Origin: Absidia repens | Taxonomy: Eukaryota; Mucoromycota; Mucoromycetes; Mucorales; Cunninghamellaceae | DNA length: 64,000 nucleotides | Assembly (NCBI GenBank): GCA_002105175.1 | Contig: MCGE01000003.1 | Span: 1,426,001 to 1,490,000 of the forward strand | Direction: 5' to 3' | Part shown: positions 24,601 to 36,306 of the stretch, in pieces | How positions within the stretch are numbered: position 1 is the stretch's first letter | Layout: each line of letters opens with the position of its first letter | Position numbers and translations under genes: made by a program | The notes under the pieces: generated by a model | Told to the model about the DNA's origin: nothing | The model's input: the letters and a program-made list of their open reading frames with translations, nothing else | Database searches by the model: none

Positions 24601-24736
24601 TGAGTTTAAAAACTAGCCCGTGACGAGACCAGTGGCATTAAAAAAGGCTCTTGGCTCGTTTCTGTTGTATCGACCTTTTTCTTATTTTTTTTTTTTTGTT
24701 TTATCTTTCTCATACGCTTCATCAGACAACATACCT

Positions 24737-27644
24737 ATGCCAACGAACTCAATAAATTCCTCTGTTTCAAAAGGAACCGAGTACACTGGAAAGCTCAAAG
24801 TATGTAACATACCTTCAACCGTTGATCGCAATGAATGTTTGTATGTCATGGCTTTACTAACACAATCCTTGTTTTTTCTATTACCCTCTCTTTTATCAAC
24901 TAGATTCATTTAAATACTTGTCATCTTGACGTAAAAGTTTCTCGTCCCTATGTGATTATAACGATGGGTGGTAAGTGACACTAACAAAGACCCAAAAACC
25001 AAAAAAAGCGAATGTGTTATGTTTGCCACGTGAAAATCCAACAAAAACATCAACGTTTACTTATTTAAACCCCATTCATATATAATTCAAACGCAAAATA
25101 GATCAGATCTACCAAACGTCTATCTCGGAATATCCCGACGGCAAGTGGAACGAAGGATTTGAACTCAAGGTGACGTACCATGCTCAACTCTTTGATACGA
25201 TACAACTGGATGTTTATGATTCTTATATGCTTCTTCCGGATCGGCATGTGGGACGGGCAGAAATACGTTTGGTACAACTGGATGGCATGCCTGAAATATT
25301 CACAAGCTTCTATGAAATTTGGGACAAGAAACTCTCTTCTGGTGCAAGTTCACATGCTGTGCGAAAAACAACCATGTCAACCAATGTCGGTGCCATTCAA
25401 GCGAAAATCACATACCAATTCCAGAAGTTTTCCTTGTCATCATCAATGGAAGAAGACGACAGATTACTGCTATCGCGATCATCAATGGAGCAAGAAGACA
25501 GTAACGCCGACTTCACCAATGGATTAGTATCAACAATGGGCAATGATGGATCAGCAGACGCAATCACCTTTAGACGACATTTACAACGGGATCGGGATGC
25601 ATCTGCTATTCGGTTTCGCAAGTACGAAGAAGGTGCAGAAAACAACAATGATAGTAATAATCAACAACAAGTATCTAGTGACAACGGGAGAAAGCTTGAT
25701 GCTCCTCAACCTGCATCACCTTTAGAAAATGAAGATCTCCCTGACAACAGCGAAAGCGACTCTGACTCCAACTACTCATCTACTTTGGCTTATTCGGTGA
25801 GAAGAGCCAACAGCAAATTGCATACCACCGGTCCATCCTCCTCTCAGCAAACACAAGGCAAAGGCACGATGTTGGATTCATTCAGCTCATGGTTTGGCAT
25901 GTCGTCTTCACCTTACCCAGTACAACACCCACCCACGTCTACTCCGATATCCAACACATCCAACACGCCGATTAATCACTATCCTCCAACTGTTTCCATC
26001 ACCTCCGATAACCAAGATGCTAAGAAGCAACAACAACAACAACAACGAACCACCGAAAATCTGAGCAACATGGATATTTTGAATGATTTGGACGACAGCT
26101 TGAAAACATTTCCTCTTCTGGACACGATAGGCTCTTGGACTGTCAGCAAAGAAACAAATCAAATATTACGGGCAATCGGAAAACTGCTTGCGGCTTTTGT
26201 AGGTTGAATAAAGGGGAGAGAGTATCTAGTATATATATATATGTTGTTTGAATTGACTGTTTTTTTTTTTTATATACTTACTTTCGATACTTTAGGGTCA
26301 AGGGTTTGAGTTGTCTCATCTACAAATCCTTACTGGTTTTGCAGTGGTGGAAAAATTCTATCAGGAACTTCCACGGGAACGGACATGGGACCTTGTGACG
26401 GATTTATCTGAAATTCAATTGGCATCTCATATGTGGCGATTTTCTATGGCATCGTATGGATGGAAGGGTCTCAATTTTATTGGGAAAGGGAACGGGTACC
26501 TGTCTGACGCTGTACGAGACCATTCAGATGCTAGATCGATTATGGAACATCTCTCATTACCAAAGGAAGATTTACTAGCCTATGAATTCAGAACAGGGGA
26601 AGCTTTCCGACCCAGCTATTTTGTGGCCCATGATCGATCTACCAACTCCATCGTGTTATCTATTCGAGGTACAATGGTAAGGCACAAAAAAAAAAAAACA
26701 GAAACCAAAAATTAGGAAACATATGTCTAAACTCCATTTCATAGAGCGCTTTTGATACAATGACGGATCTGGTATGTGACTATGAACCTTGGAAAGGCGG
26801 TATGGTCCATAAAGGCATGAAGGTAATACACATATAAATGCTCAGATGTGGATGTAGAAAAAAGGAATAAAAAGGAATAACTCATTCGATTTTTTTTTTT
26901 TTTCATGATTAGGCTTCGGCGATGTGGTTCTTCCATCATCTTGGACCCAAGCTGATTGCTTATAGCAATGCACAGTCTACAACAGCGTTGTATATTGTAG
27001 GACACTCACTTGGTGCTGCCACTGCTTCTATTCTTACTATTATGCTGCTGGATTATATGGATGAATTGAAAAAGGGCAAAACGGACGACTTTACTCTTCA
27101 ATGTTTTGGGTTTGCACCGGCTTGCTGTCTGTCATTGGATCTTTCTGAAAAATACAAGGTAGGCTGATTAAAAAAAAAAAGTATAGTTTCCATATAATCA
27201 TGGTATAGACTCAACTTAATGGACATTTTGTAGGACCATATCCAGTCCATCGTATTTGCCGATGATGTGGTTAGTAAGCTTTGTTATGGAACAATGATGG
27301 ATGTCAAACAAATGATTATTGCGGGTTCTGAAGCAGCTCAACACTTGGGTATTGGACAATTACTCTGGACTGATGAACTCGGAAAACAGAAATGGAAAGA
27401 AGCTTTCAAGCAAGTGGCTGAATGTAGGCAACGATGTATCGAATCCCTGGAAAATCCTAGGGTATGTGAAAAAGAGCTATTGGTGTATGGAATATTTATA
27501 TACTTATATGTATTGCTGGTATTTTTTTTTTTAGCTTTATGTTGCAGGAACAGTGTACCAATTTTGGCTGGTAAGAATATATCCATTCCCCCGTCCCCCC
27601 CCCACCCCTCTATTTTAAGAACAAGCTATTAAAACAACAATCTC

Positions 27645-27706
<62 letters not shown>

Positions 27707-28042
27707 GATCCTACACCCAAAAATGAAACCAGGATTGTGGTAGAACGAACAACAGCGAAAAGAGTGTCGAGTGAACTGATACTGAAAAAGTCGATCGTCC
27801 TTGACCACCTTCCCTCCAATTTTGACATTGCATTTAAACGTGCCACCGAATCCATGATGACCGACGCAAAGGATCAACAGGACGGTATTTTGGACAAGAA
27901 ACCCAGTACAGAGCAAGAAGGACATGGTATTGGATCGGCGAGAACCAAAGCAAAATCCAAATTGGCTGAATATGAACTCAAGAACACATCCAAGCGTGGT
28001 GGTGGCCAATCTGAAATGATAGATGATCAGTATACCCGTTAG
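24737..28042 (+). CDS. C2-domain class 3 lipase (sn1-specific diacylglycerol lipase-like)
   Basis: Nine exons (24737-24799, 24904-24970, 25102-26198, 26296-26676, 26745-26822, 26913-27158, 27234-27461, 27535-27570, 27707-28042) give 843 aa. Residues about 17-120 form a C2 domain (GKLKIHLNTCH, RPYVIITMG, WNEGFELKVTY, DTIQLDVYDSY), expected to bind membranes, possibly with calcium. A long acidic, Ser/Gln-rich linker follows. The lipase domain starts about residue 410: SIVLSIRGTM holds the oxyanion strand, IVGHSLGAATAS the nucleophile Ser elbow, and FADDVVSK a likely acid region. Animal diacylglycerol lipases and plant/fungal class 3 lipases share this core; the substrate here is inferred. The C-terminal 110 residues are polar. 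No signal peptide, so cytosolic or membrane-associated. Confidence 0.9.
27649..27704 (+). repeat. Poly-T run (56 nt) at the acceptor of the last lipase intron
   Basis: Uninterrupted T tract occupying over a third of the intron 27571-27706 and touching the AG acceptor. It is the longest homopolymer in the window, and its length should be treated with caution because such runs are hard to sequence. Confidence 0.85.
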
Positions 28043-28654
28043 TTTATTTAGAGCATTTATTATTATTATTATAATGATGATATTATATTTTTTATCTCCC
28101 CACCCCCTTATAGTTTATATATTTGTAGTTGTATATTTAAGTTTTTGTTAGCATTAATAAAAATAGAAATAATATTTATTTATTTGGATTGATGATCGTT
28201 ATGAATACATGGAATGGAATGGGGAATGTTGTCTGGGTGACTCTAGTTGGCATTGACGGATTTTTTTTTGTTTTTCTTTTTCAAGATGATGGTGTTTCAA
28301 TACCATAATGGAATCCTGCAATGATTGTACCTTTTTTTTTAAAAAGCCGCGACAATTCTTAGCAATGATAAAGAAAAACATACTATAGAAACCTGGGAAA
28401 GCAAAGATCATTCTGTTTTTTTATTTATATTACACAAATAGACACGACAAACACACATACAAAAGCAGCAACAACAACAAGTATATATAAGTCTTCTAAT
28501 TTTTTTTTTATTGGAGAGGAAGAGAGATGGAAAGATGAATGCGAGGGTAGTATTGTAAAGGGTAAGGAGAAGAGGTGGGGAATAGACAAATAGTGGGAGG
28601 GGATGTTCCTGAACTAATAAGATGTGTAAATATAGACATATAATAAAAGCTAAG
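28043..28654. other. Intergenic between convergent lipase and acidic protein genes
   Basis: Contains AATAAA at about 28154 (lipase poly(A) signal) and A/T-rich DNA. A 70-codon minus-strand frame at 28199-28411 is not supported well enough to call a gene. Confidence 0.4.
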
Positions 28655-29035
28655 CTAGTTTGATGAAGGGGTAATAGGGGAAGCCGTGGTGGTAGCAGAT
28701 TTCTTGACACCAGCATCCACAGCTGCTTCAGCAGCGGCGGCAGTGAGACCGTCAGGTTTGGAGATGGGTGCCTCTTTTTCTTCTTCTTGGTCCTCATCGC
28801 TATCGTCATCGTCATCTTGATTTACTTGTCCATCAGGAGTAGCATTGTTGTCATCGTAATCACCCACTTGAGCCATCATATCTTCCAAAGAGATCCCTTG
28901 CCCCAAAATATTCTTTTCATCCAACCCGACCGTTCGTGGAACAGCAGTGTTCACGTCCTTGACATTGTTGCTGTTGTTCAGAGTGGTGGTGGTGGGTTTG
29001 TTTCCAAAAACATTGTCAAGATTGCCGATATCCAT
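28655..29035 (-). CDS. Small acidic hypothetical protein
   Basis: A 126-aa single-exon frame starting MDIGNLDNVFGNKP. A polar Asn/Thr-rich N-terminus is followed by an ordered-looking segment (GLDEKNILGQGISLEDMMAQVGDYDD), a strongly acidic Asp/Glu tract and an Ala/Thr-rich tail. I do not recognise the family. The acidic block and lack of hydrophobic segments suggest a soluble, perhaps nuclear or chaperone-like protein, but this is inference only. It ends tail-to-tail with the lipase gene, about 610 bp away. Confidence 0.6.
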   Translation of the reverse strand: MDIGNLDNVFGNKPTTTTLNNSNNVKDVNTAVPRTVGLDEKNILGQGISLEDMMAQVGDYDDNNATPDGQVNQDDDDDSDEDQEEEKEAPISKPDGLTAAAAEAAVDAGVKKSATTTASPITPSSN

Positions 29036-29455
29036 ATTGATTACGAATTTTTAAAATTGTGAATAAAAAAGTTGGGGAGAGAAAGAGAAAGAGAAACGAA
29101 AGAAGGAAAAAAAAATAGATATAATTAAAAGAATGATCTAGTACCCTTGGCGTGGCACACTAGACTAGCTAGATCGGTAGGCCGGCACGAGCGGAGTTTT
29201 TGATGTAAAGTCCAAGATCGTGGATCTTCGAGACCAGGCTGCACGTTCTGTACATGAATTTACCCCTGCCAAACCCCACTCCACTACTTCCAAGCACGTA
29301 CAATGTAGCCCTCTAATTTCAATCACATGCAATATATTTCAACTAATTTTATTCACATATTCATTCATACATATGTATTAAAAAAATAAACAACTAAGCT
29401 AAAATAACTAAACTAAAGAGGCGGGGGGGTTAGAGATAGGGATACTAGGCTACAA
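29036..29455. other. Intergenic: acidic-protein promoter and peroxiredoxin 3' flank
   Basis: About 420 bp. A GC-richer part (29145-29260) and an AT-rich part with tandem CTAAACTAA-type motifs near 29395-29415 at the peroxiredoxin 3' end. No gene seen. Confidence 0.4.
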
Positions 29456-30299
29456 TTAAAAAGGGGACTTGGTGAGACGGAGGTAAGGCTTGACCACACG
29501 GACATTCTTGAAAATCTTGTGGGCTTCTTCGGTGGTGACGCTAGGATGGACAATGACATCGTCACCCTTCTTCCAGTTACCAGGGGTAGTGATACGATGT
29601 TGGTCACCCAATTGAAGTGAATCGACGACACGAAGGATTTCATCAAAGTTGCGACCGGTAGAGGCAGGGTAGGAGAGGATCAAACGGATAGTTTTCTTGG
29701 GATCAATGATAAATACTGAGCGCACAGTAAAGGGGATACCTTTAGCGTCCACGTTGGAAGCATCTTGGTGGTCCAACATGTCATAGAGTTCAGATACCTT
29801 GCGGTCAGCATCGGCAATAATGGGAAAGTTGAGTTCCACAGAGTTGACTTCATTGATATCTTCAATCCATTTGGCATGGTCTTCAAGTCCATTAGCAGAT
29901 AAACCGATCACTTGAACACCGCGCTTTTCCCATTCATCTTCAAGAGCGGCAACCAAACCAAGTTCAGTGGTGCACACAGGAGCTAAAGTACAATAACAAA
30001 TAAATGAAGGATGAGTATGATTCTCCAACCAAGATGACTTGTATGTGTCAGTGTCCCTCTCTCCTTATAAATGTGTATATATTGTAGATAACTTACTAAA
30101 ATCAGCAGGGTGAGAGAAAAGGATAGTCCACTTGTCACCAACAAATTCGTGGAATTTGATGTCACCTTTGGTGGTTTGAGCTTCAAAGTCTATATTAACA
30201 AGCAACAATAAAGTGACATTAGTACGCATCTTCAAAAAACTTATGTATATTTTTCTAAAACACTTTACCAGGAGCAATAGAGCCAAGTCGAAGAACCAT
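29456..30299 (-). CDS. 1-Cys peroxiredoxin (Prx6 type)
   Basis: Three exons (30299-30269, 30189-30097, 29982-29456) give 216 aa, the usual length for Prx6-type enzymes. The peroxidatic Cys sits in HPADFTPVCTTELG (about residue 47), split by intron 2. LSANGLEDHAKWIEDI, NFPIIADADRKV and the arm motif VRSVFIIDPKKTIRL are typical, and the C-terminal extension GNWKKGDDVIVHPSV marks the 1-Cys subgroup; there is no second resolving Cys. The enzyme reduces hydrogen peroxide and organic peroxides, regenerated by thiol partners. No targeting sequence is evident (MVLRLGSIAPDF), so a cytosolic location is likely. It is adjacent to the SIN3 3' end on the same strand. Confidence 0.95.
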
Positions 30300-30695
30300 G
30301 TTTGATGTTTACAGATAAATGTGATAAGAGTAAAGAGAAAAAAAAAAAAAAGGGAAAAGGAAGAAAAATCCGCCTCCGCAGGCTGCCCATTATATAGCAA
30401 AGCAGGCGGCGAGCGGGATTTCAACTATACAACCATCATGGCACCATCTCTCCTATTGGACAGTGACCAGCATTGCGCGATCAATGATCCTACTGTTCTA
30501 ATTCATTTTTCATTACACAACTAAAAAGCTTATTTTTTAATTTACCCATCATACGCAACAAGCACGTACATACACATACAAAGGCTAAAAGACGATTGGT
30601 TGAACTAAAACAAATAATATTTTTATTAGAGAAAAAATCAAATAAAAGGCAGGGGAAGGGGGAGAGGGGAATATATTTTATATATATATATAAAA
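30300..30695. other. Intergenic: peroxiredoxin promoter and SIN3 3' flank
   Basis: Short, with an A-rich run at 30340-30352 and a (TA)n run near 30679-30690 close to the SIN3 stop. No gene seen. Confidence 0.4.
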
Positions 30696-33600
30696 TCAAT
30701 GGATCTGTTGTCTATCCTTGGCAATCATCAGGTCTTGAGTTTGGACTTCAGTATCAGGTGTGAGTGAGCCGTTTCTTTTTGATAACAAACAAAGCATATC
30801 TTCAGATCCAGGTCGGAAGCCAAGTTGGTAAGTGTCATGACGGATGCAATACTGTAACTTGTTTTCCACCACTACATTTTCCAACGACTTGAATCCAGAT
30901 CGAATATTCCTATAGCAAAAAAAAAAAAAAAAGAAAAAAAAGAATCGAATGATCACACATAAAGGTTTGAATTCCATCATTCCATACACTCAGAGCTTTC
31001 TTCTTACCTTAATAAATATGATTTAGTTCGCTTTTGTGTCACTTTTTCCATTTTTGTCCAGTTCATAAAGCTTTCCAAATAGTTTTCATGTTGTAGATTT
31101 TGATCATCCAGTTTTTCATCTTGACCCAACAAGTGAATGGATAATTGTTTCTTATCAATATTCTATATACATATGTATAAGAAAAAGGCATCAATGAGAG
31201 TCATCCCGGTCCTGCGTTTTCTTGTTTTGCTTACGAAATTAAGTTTGAATAAATGTTCATTCTGGCCAGTAATGTCTTCCGCTTGAGAATGGTACACAGA
31301 CAAAGGTTGATAGGTTGCTGCATCAGATATTCGTTGGTTATCTTGGTACAACCGGATTAGATGCATCGATTTTTCATCACCTGCTAATGTTTGGATCTAG
31401 AGAATAAGACATGTCAGCTTTGATCTTTCCTTTTTTTAGCGCTAACCTGTCTCTTTCCCTATTTACCTGCTTCACAATAGCATGGACCAGTTTATCCACA
31501 GTAAAAAAGACATATGCTTCAGTTTTGAATAAGTACCGAATGATTTCCTCGTACATGGTTGAATCGACATTTGAGCTAAATAACCGATCCGTTTGTTCCA
31601 ACAATGTTTGGTAATATCCATGAGTGGTGTCCACATCTATTGGTATAAAACAAAGGTTGCTTGGTCAGTTATCCATCCATCAAGCACTGCCGCCCCCCCC
31701 CATCTTCTCTTTTCATTTTTCGCCTGTACCATCAAATCGAGTGCCTTTCAGTCCCAGTTTCATAGCGGTTGCATTAAATTGACCACGTTTTGGATTGGCT
31801 TGCATCCTCTTGTCCAGTTGCTTCATCTTATAAAGTCTTGCGTAAAGAGTCTAAATACAAGAGCCAAAAAAAGAAAAGGGTGTTAACATATTATTCTAAT
31901 AATATTGAATGTTGATCACATTTTTTCTGCTTACCTCAAATAGCCTCAAGAAGCAATAGAGATGCGAATTTCCAAAAAGACTGTTGACATCACGCTTGTA
32001 AAACTTGGGCGTCGTTAGTTTTGCTGCCAATACCAAATGCTGTAGCGGCAGTTGATTTTCGTTATTCATAGAAGATGAAACCGAGGAGCCAGCTACTTCG
32101 GATATAGGTGATGGCGATGAGATGAGGTTGTTCGTTTGCTGATCAGACGGATTACAGGTGTTGTTGAGTTCATCGGTTGCTGTGAGTGGTTGAGACTGTT
32201 CTAAATTTGATTCATTGTCGTCGCTCGTCGAATCCAATTTGACCTCCTTGTCCGTCGATTGCTCTTGAGAGCTGCTCAACGATGCATTCTTAATCCGTGA
32301 CGATGCCCTGGATGCCCTGGATGCCCTGGATGTTCTGGATGTCCTGGATGTCACTTGTCGCTGTTGTTGTTTCTTCTTTCCACCTTTACCTTGCTGACCA
32401 ACATCAGAGGAATCATCTGAAGGTGTTGATGTCGAATTGGTGTCATCATCATCGTCATCGTCGCCGTCGTCGTCATCCTCGTCGTCCTCGTCGTCATTTT
32501 CAGTCGTCCCAGCGTTTTTCGCACCATCATTCTTGTTTCGCACAAAATGGGAGTAGTGATCGCCGTCGGCAGCAGCACCCGTGTATCCAATAGGAATCAC
32601 ATCATCAACAAGAAAAAAGCTGGGGATGAAATTTTGTATAAATCGTCGCACCCTATCGCAATCTGCTTTGCTGAATCCATTTTGGTGTTCCATGTAAGAC
32701 AGAATCAATAGAGAAATATCTTTAAATATCTCCTCGTCGCCAAAGGTGTACATAAATTGTGAGTAACTGCCATTTATAATACGCGTTGTTCGTGATGATG
32801 ACGATGTCGATTTTTTTTTGCGCCCTGTTGATAATGAATCAGTGCCAACCCTGTCCAGATCGCCGTCGTTGTCTTCATGATGGTACTTTGATTCGATTTC
32901 GTTTAGAAGATACCTAGAAGTGAGGGTTTTCCGTTCGCTTGCCTTGATCGTCAGTCCTTGATAGTCGAATGATTTGTAATAGTTCTTTTCGTCGATTTCC
33001 CGCCATACTCTATTCCATTCGCGCTATGATAAACCAAACAAAGAAAAATCATAAGAAAGATTGTTGTTTTTCGGTTACTGACTTTTTTATATTCCTTACC
33101 TGCCCTTTCGTCCATTCTTCATCCTTTTGTTTTAGTCGCTTCATCACAACAGGCGCCACTCCCGCAGGGTTGGAGTAGAGCATTTGAATGACCTCACCAC
33201 CACGTTCAACACCATAAATTTTCTTGATGATACGTTCATATATTGAAGTGGATTCACCGCCCAAGCCAGGGGAAAGGGTGTAGACTTCTTGTTCTTCGAG
33301 CGACATGGTTTTCAAATTTTTAATGATAGGCTCCAATAAGGCAATGCTGCTGAGATTGGCATCAATATTGAGATCGTAATCATACCTGTTAAAAAAAAAG
33401 CCCCAGTATTCATGAGTTTGCCGGCAACTGTCAATATATATAAATTTTCTTTGGGAAAAGCCCGTACCTTTCTTCTTCACATCGGTGCATGGCTTCTTCA
33501 TATGGATTCTTTTTGGACGCCACAAATCCGCTTTCTTCACTTGCCCAAATAGGATGAGATACGTAAGCATCATTGAGTACTTCCCAGCATAAGCTATCCC

Positions 33601-35887
33601 TGCCAGAACAAGGTTGGTGCTGCCACTAATCGCATTCCCCACGAAAATAAATATAAACATTTATCAAATCAATGTCTTGATTTTTTTTTTTTTTTGAGTT
33701 CACAACTTACGTCCTTCGGCACCAGTCGATAACTTGGACTTTCCATCACAGTATCACAGCGCACCAAATCAGGCTTAGGGATCATATTCATGATCAGCGT
33801 TTTTTCGCCGGCGGAACCGATATTGGAAGAAGATTCAGGATTTGGTTTGTACCCAACAATAGATTTGAACCAATCATATAGCTCCGGTTTGCCGCCCATG
33901 AAAGGATATGCACGTTCCATCAATATGTCCAGATCAATAATATCTTGCGAGTAAAGATTCAGTAGCTTGAGGAAGACTTCATAAGACGGTTTGTTGCCAA
34001 TGTGTTTTCGGATATGTTCAAATAGTTCCACTTCTTCGCTAGAAACGCTAGGATTGTTTGGATCGAAACCTTGTCTTGCACCATAGTCACTACGTTTCAG
34101 GTACCGATGATCTGCATATTCGTTGTGGTCATCAGCAGTAATAGCATCCAATCCTGGCTTGGTTTTTTTATTCTAGAAATAAGAATGAATGAGGGAGATT
34201 TGCATTAATATCTTCGTACATTACTTTTTTTTTAAAAAAAATAGGTATAAATATATATATATACTTACTGCTCCACGCTTCTTTTTCCCGGCTGGTATAA
34301 ATGGAGATATTTCCGTACTAGATAAAACACGTTTGCTAGGTTCTTGAACTAAATAATGAATAATATTGAAGTGTTAAAACAAGACCAAGTAAGAAACAAA
34401 AATAAAAAATAAAAAATAAACACTTACTTTCACCAACTCCGGGTAAAAACTGTTGGAATTCTTCCAGCAGATCAGCATGATCCATAAACAGGACCTTGAC
34501 ATGAGAGTAGACATCCTCGATCTTCTTTTCTTCCTTTTGATAGGTTTGTAGCACTTCCAGAAACTGTTTGTACGAATCAGGATTATTAGTAAATCGGTTC
34601 TATGACAAATAAAGTTGTTAGTTTCGAATTTATACATTCAATATTGACCACTCATTGGATAACTAACCTTGATTTTGTTGACATAGCTGATAGCATTGTT
34701 GAAGTCCAGCAGAGGACGTTTTGTACCAGTGGGGGATTGAGGGGCGCGTGATGCAATTTGTGGTGGCTGTTGCATATTGGGGCAGAAGACTTTGATTGCG
34801 GAGTTTGATCAACGTTGGTTACCGAATTCTGTAACGGAGGATGTTGTGATGGCGGTTGCTGCTGCGGCTGTTGGTGCTGGTATGAAGGTTGAGGATATTG
34901 GTGTGATTGAAGGGGTAGAGATGGATGATGTTGTTGATGGTGGGATTGTAGTGGTTGCGATTGTGGGTAGTTTTGGTGTTGCTGTGGATACTGTTCATAT
35001 TGATAAAAAGGATGAGGTGGGGCGTAATGCGTTTGTGATTGCTGTTGATCATGAGAAGTGGGTGGAAAAGGTGGTGGGTGTGAATGCCCATAAGGAGGTC
35101 CATAATAAATTGGAGCCGTCATCATTGGTGGTTTGTCCATAATAGATGGTGTAGACACCGGGGGATAAGGTCTTTTTGAAGTCGATGTAGTGATGATGCC
35201 AGAGGGAGTGGTGACGCGAATCAAGTCAGGATCTTGTGGGTCAGTCGAACATTCAATGTGATACCCAAATGGTAAGAATGTGTTGAACCCAGAAATCAAT
35301 GCAGGATTGCCTTGGAATAATGTAAATACACGTTCAATCACACCTGGGGTATCTATACTAAATGTTGAATGATGTCAATATGATGATCAACTCGTGCGGC
35401 ATATTTTTACTTTCACTTACATTTGATGTTTGAAATCTTTCATAATATCTAGGAATCGATTGTAAACATCAGGTCGATCACCGAATCGTACTTTGACCTG
35501 GTCCAAATAAGCTAGTGCATCCTTTACATTAAGCGGTCGGTAACCAGGAGTAGAAGCACTGGTATTCGCGGTTTCTGTTTGTTGCGAGGGCGTTGTTTTG
35601 GTTGCTGTTGCTGAGGACGTGTCTGCTGAAGTCGAGGGACGCGTGGGAACAGATAGTGGCATGCTCGACGAGGTTGATGTTGCTTCAGTGTATGCATTAC
35701 TGTTGGCAAAAGCCTTGGGTGGAGTATCGGTCGACTTGCTTGACAATGATGTAGTAGGGTGATGGCTGAAATGTGCTGGTTTAGCTGAGGAGTCGTTCCT
35801 TGAAAGATTGGAGTCCAGAGTTACTGCACTAAGAGGGTGAGACGGGTGAGCTGACGGAGTAGTAGTGGAAGAGGTAGAAGAGGACAT
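30696..35887 (-). CDS. SIN3: SIN3 transcriptional co-repressor scaffold
   Basis: A large multi-exon gene from ATG 35887 to TGA 30696. After a Ser/Thr-rich N-terminus, PAH1 ([20 protein letters not shown] and the [20 protein letters not shown] part, about 35560-35240), a Gln/Pro/His-rich linker, PAH2 ([20 protein letters not shown], about 34640-34430) and PAH3 ([20 protein letters not shown], about 34060-33830) occur in the family order. The HDAC-interaction domain follows ([15 protein letters not shown], then [13 protein letters not shown], about 33730-33180), and the Sin3 C-terminal domain extends to the end. Sin3 holds Rpd3-type deacetylases and bridges them to DNA-bound repressors in the nucleus. 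A His/Pro/Gln-rich linker and a Ser-Arg repeat with an acidic Asp tract (about 32300-32520) are low-complexity insertions. Divergent from the PPOX gene. Confidence 0.93.
32302..32352 (-). repeat. 9-bp minisatellite in SIN3 coding Ser-Arg-Ala/Thr repeats
   Basis: Five to six tandem copies of a 9-bp unit (plus strand ATGCCCTGG and variants) coding [18 protein letters not shown]. Frame is kept because the unit is a multiple of three. It sits beside an Asp-rich tract. Confidence 0.8.
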
Positions 35888-36306
35888 AATTGAAGATGGA
35901 AAAGAAGGGCAACTGATATGGGTAGTTTTGAGCTAGCTGAAAGCTATATCCTGTCCAACTGTTGACTGGTTGTTGTTTACAGTAATGTTTGTGGTGGATG
36001 ACGGTGTAGCTAATGAATAGGTCGACCTATTAGAGTGGAACGAAAAGCCATTCATTTTTGTAAGTAAAAATCAGTTAACAAGGTAAAGTGAGAATTACCT
36101 TACTTTTCTTTTATTATCCAGTATCAAGATAAGATTGTGGTGCTGGAGAAATAGTTATTTTTCCAGTGAAACTACTGAGAGAAAAAGAACCAGGGAAAAA
36201 AAGGGGGGAAGATTTGAGTAAATCATTTTGAATCGGCGACCTAACAACAAAAAAAGGATCACCTGGCGTTGTGTTTTTGCGTGCCTTTTTCTTCTTCAAT
36301 TACAAT
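35888..36306. promoter_or_regulatory. Divergent promoter region of SIN3 and PPOX-like gene
   Basis: A 419-bp stretch between two start codons pointing outward. It includes AT-rich sequence and TTGTTTACAG/GTTAACA-like motifs, but no element can be assigned with confidence. Confidence 0.4.

Noticed and set aside
28199..28411. 70-codon minus-strand frame starting MIFAFPGFYSMFFF
   Set aside because: Contains homopolymer-derived Lys runs, has no family likeness and lies in a 3' flank; an intron could be drawn but nothing supports it.
34777..35142. 121-codon plus-strand frame with Val/Gly-rich repeats
   Set aside because: It is antisense to the Gln/His/Pro-rich linker of SIN3; the open frame is a by-product of that codon pattern.
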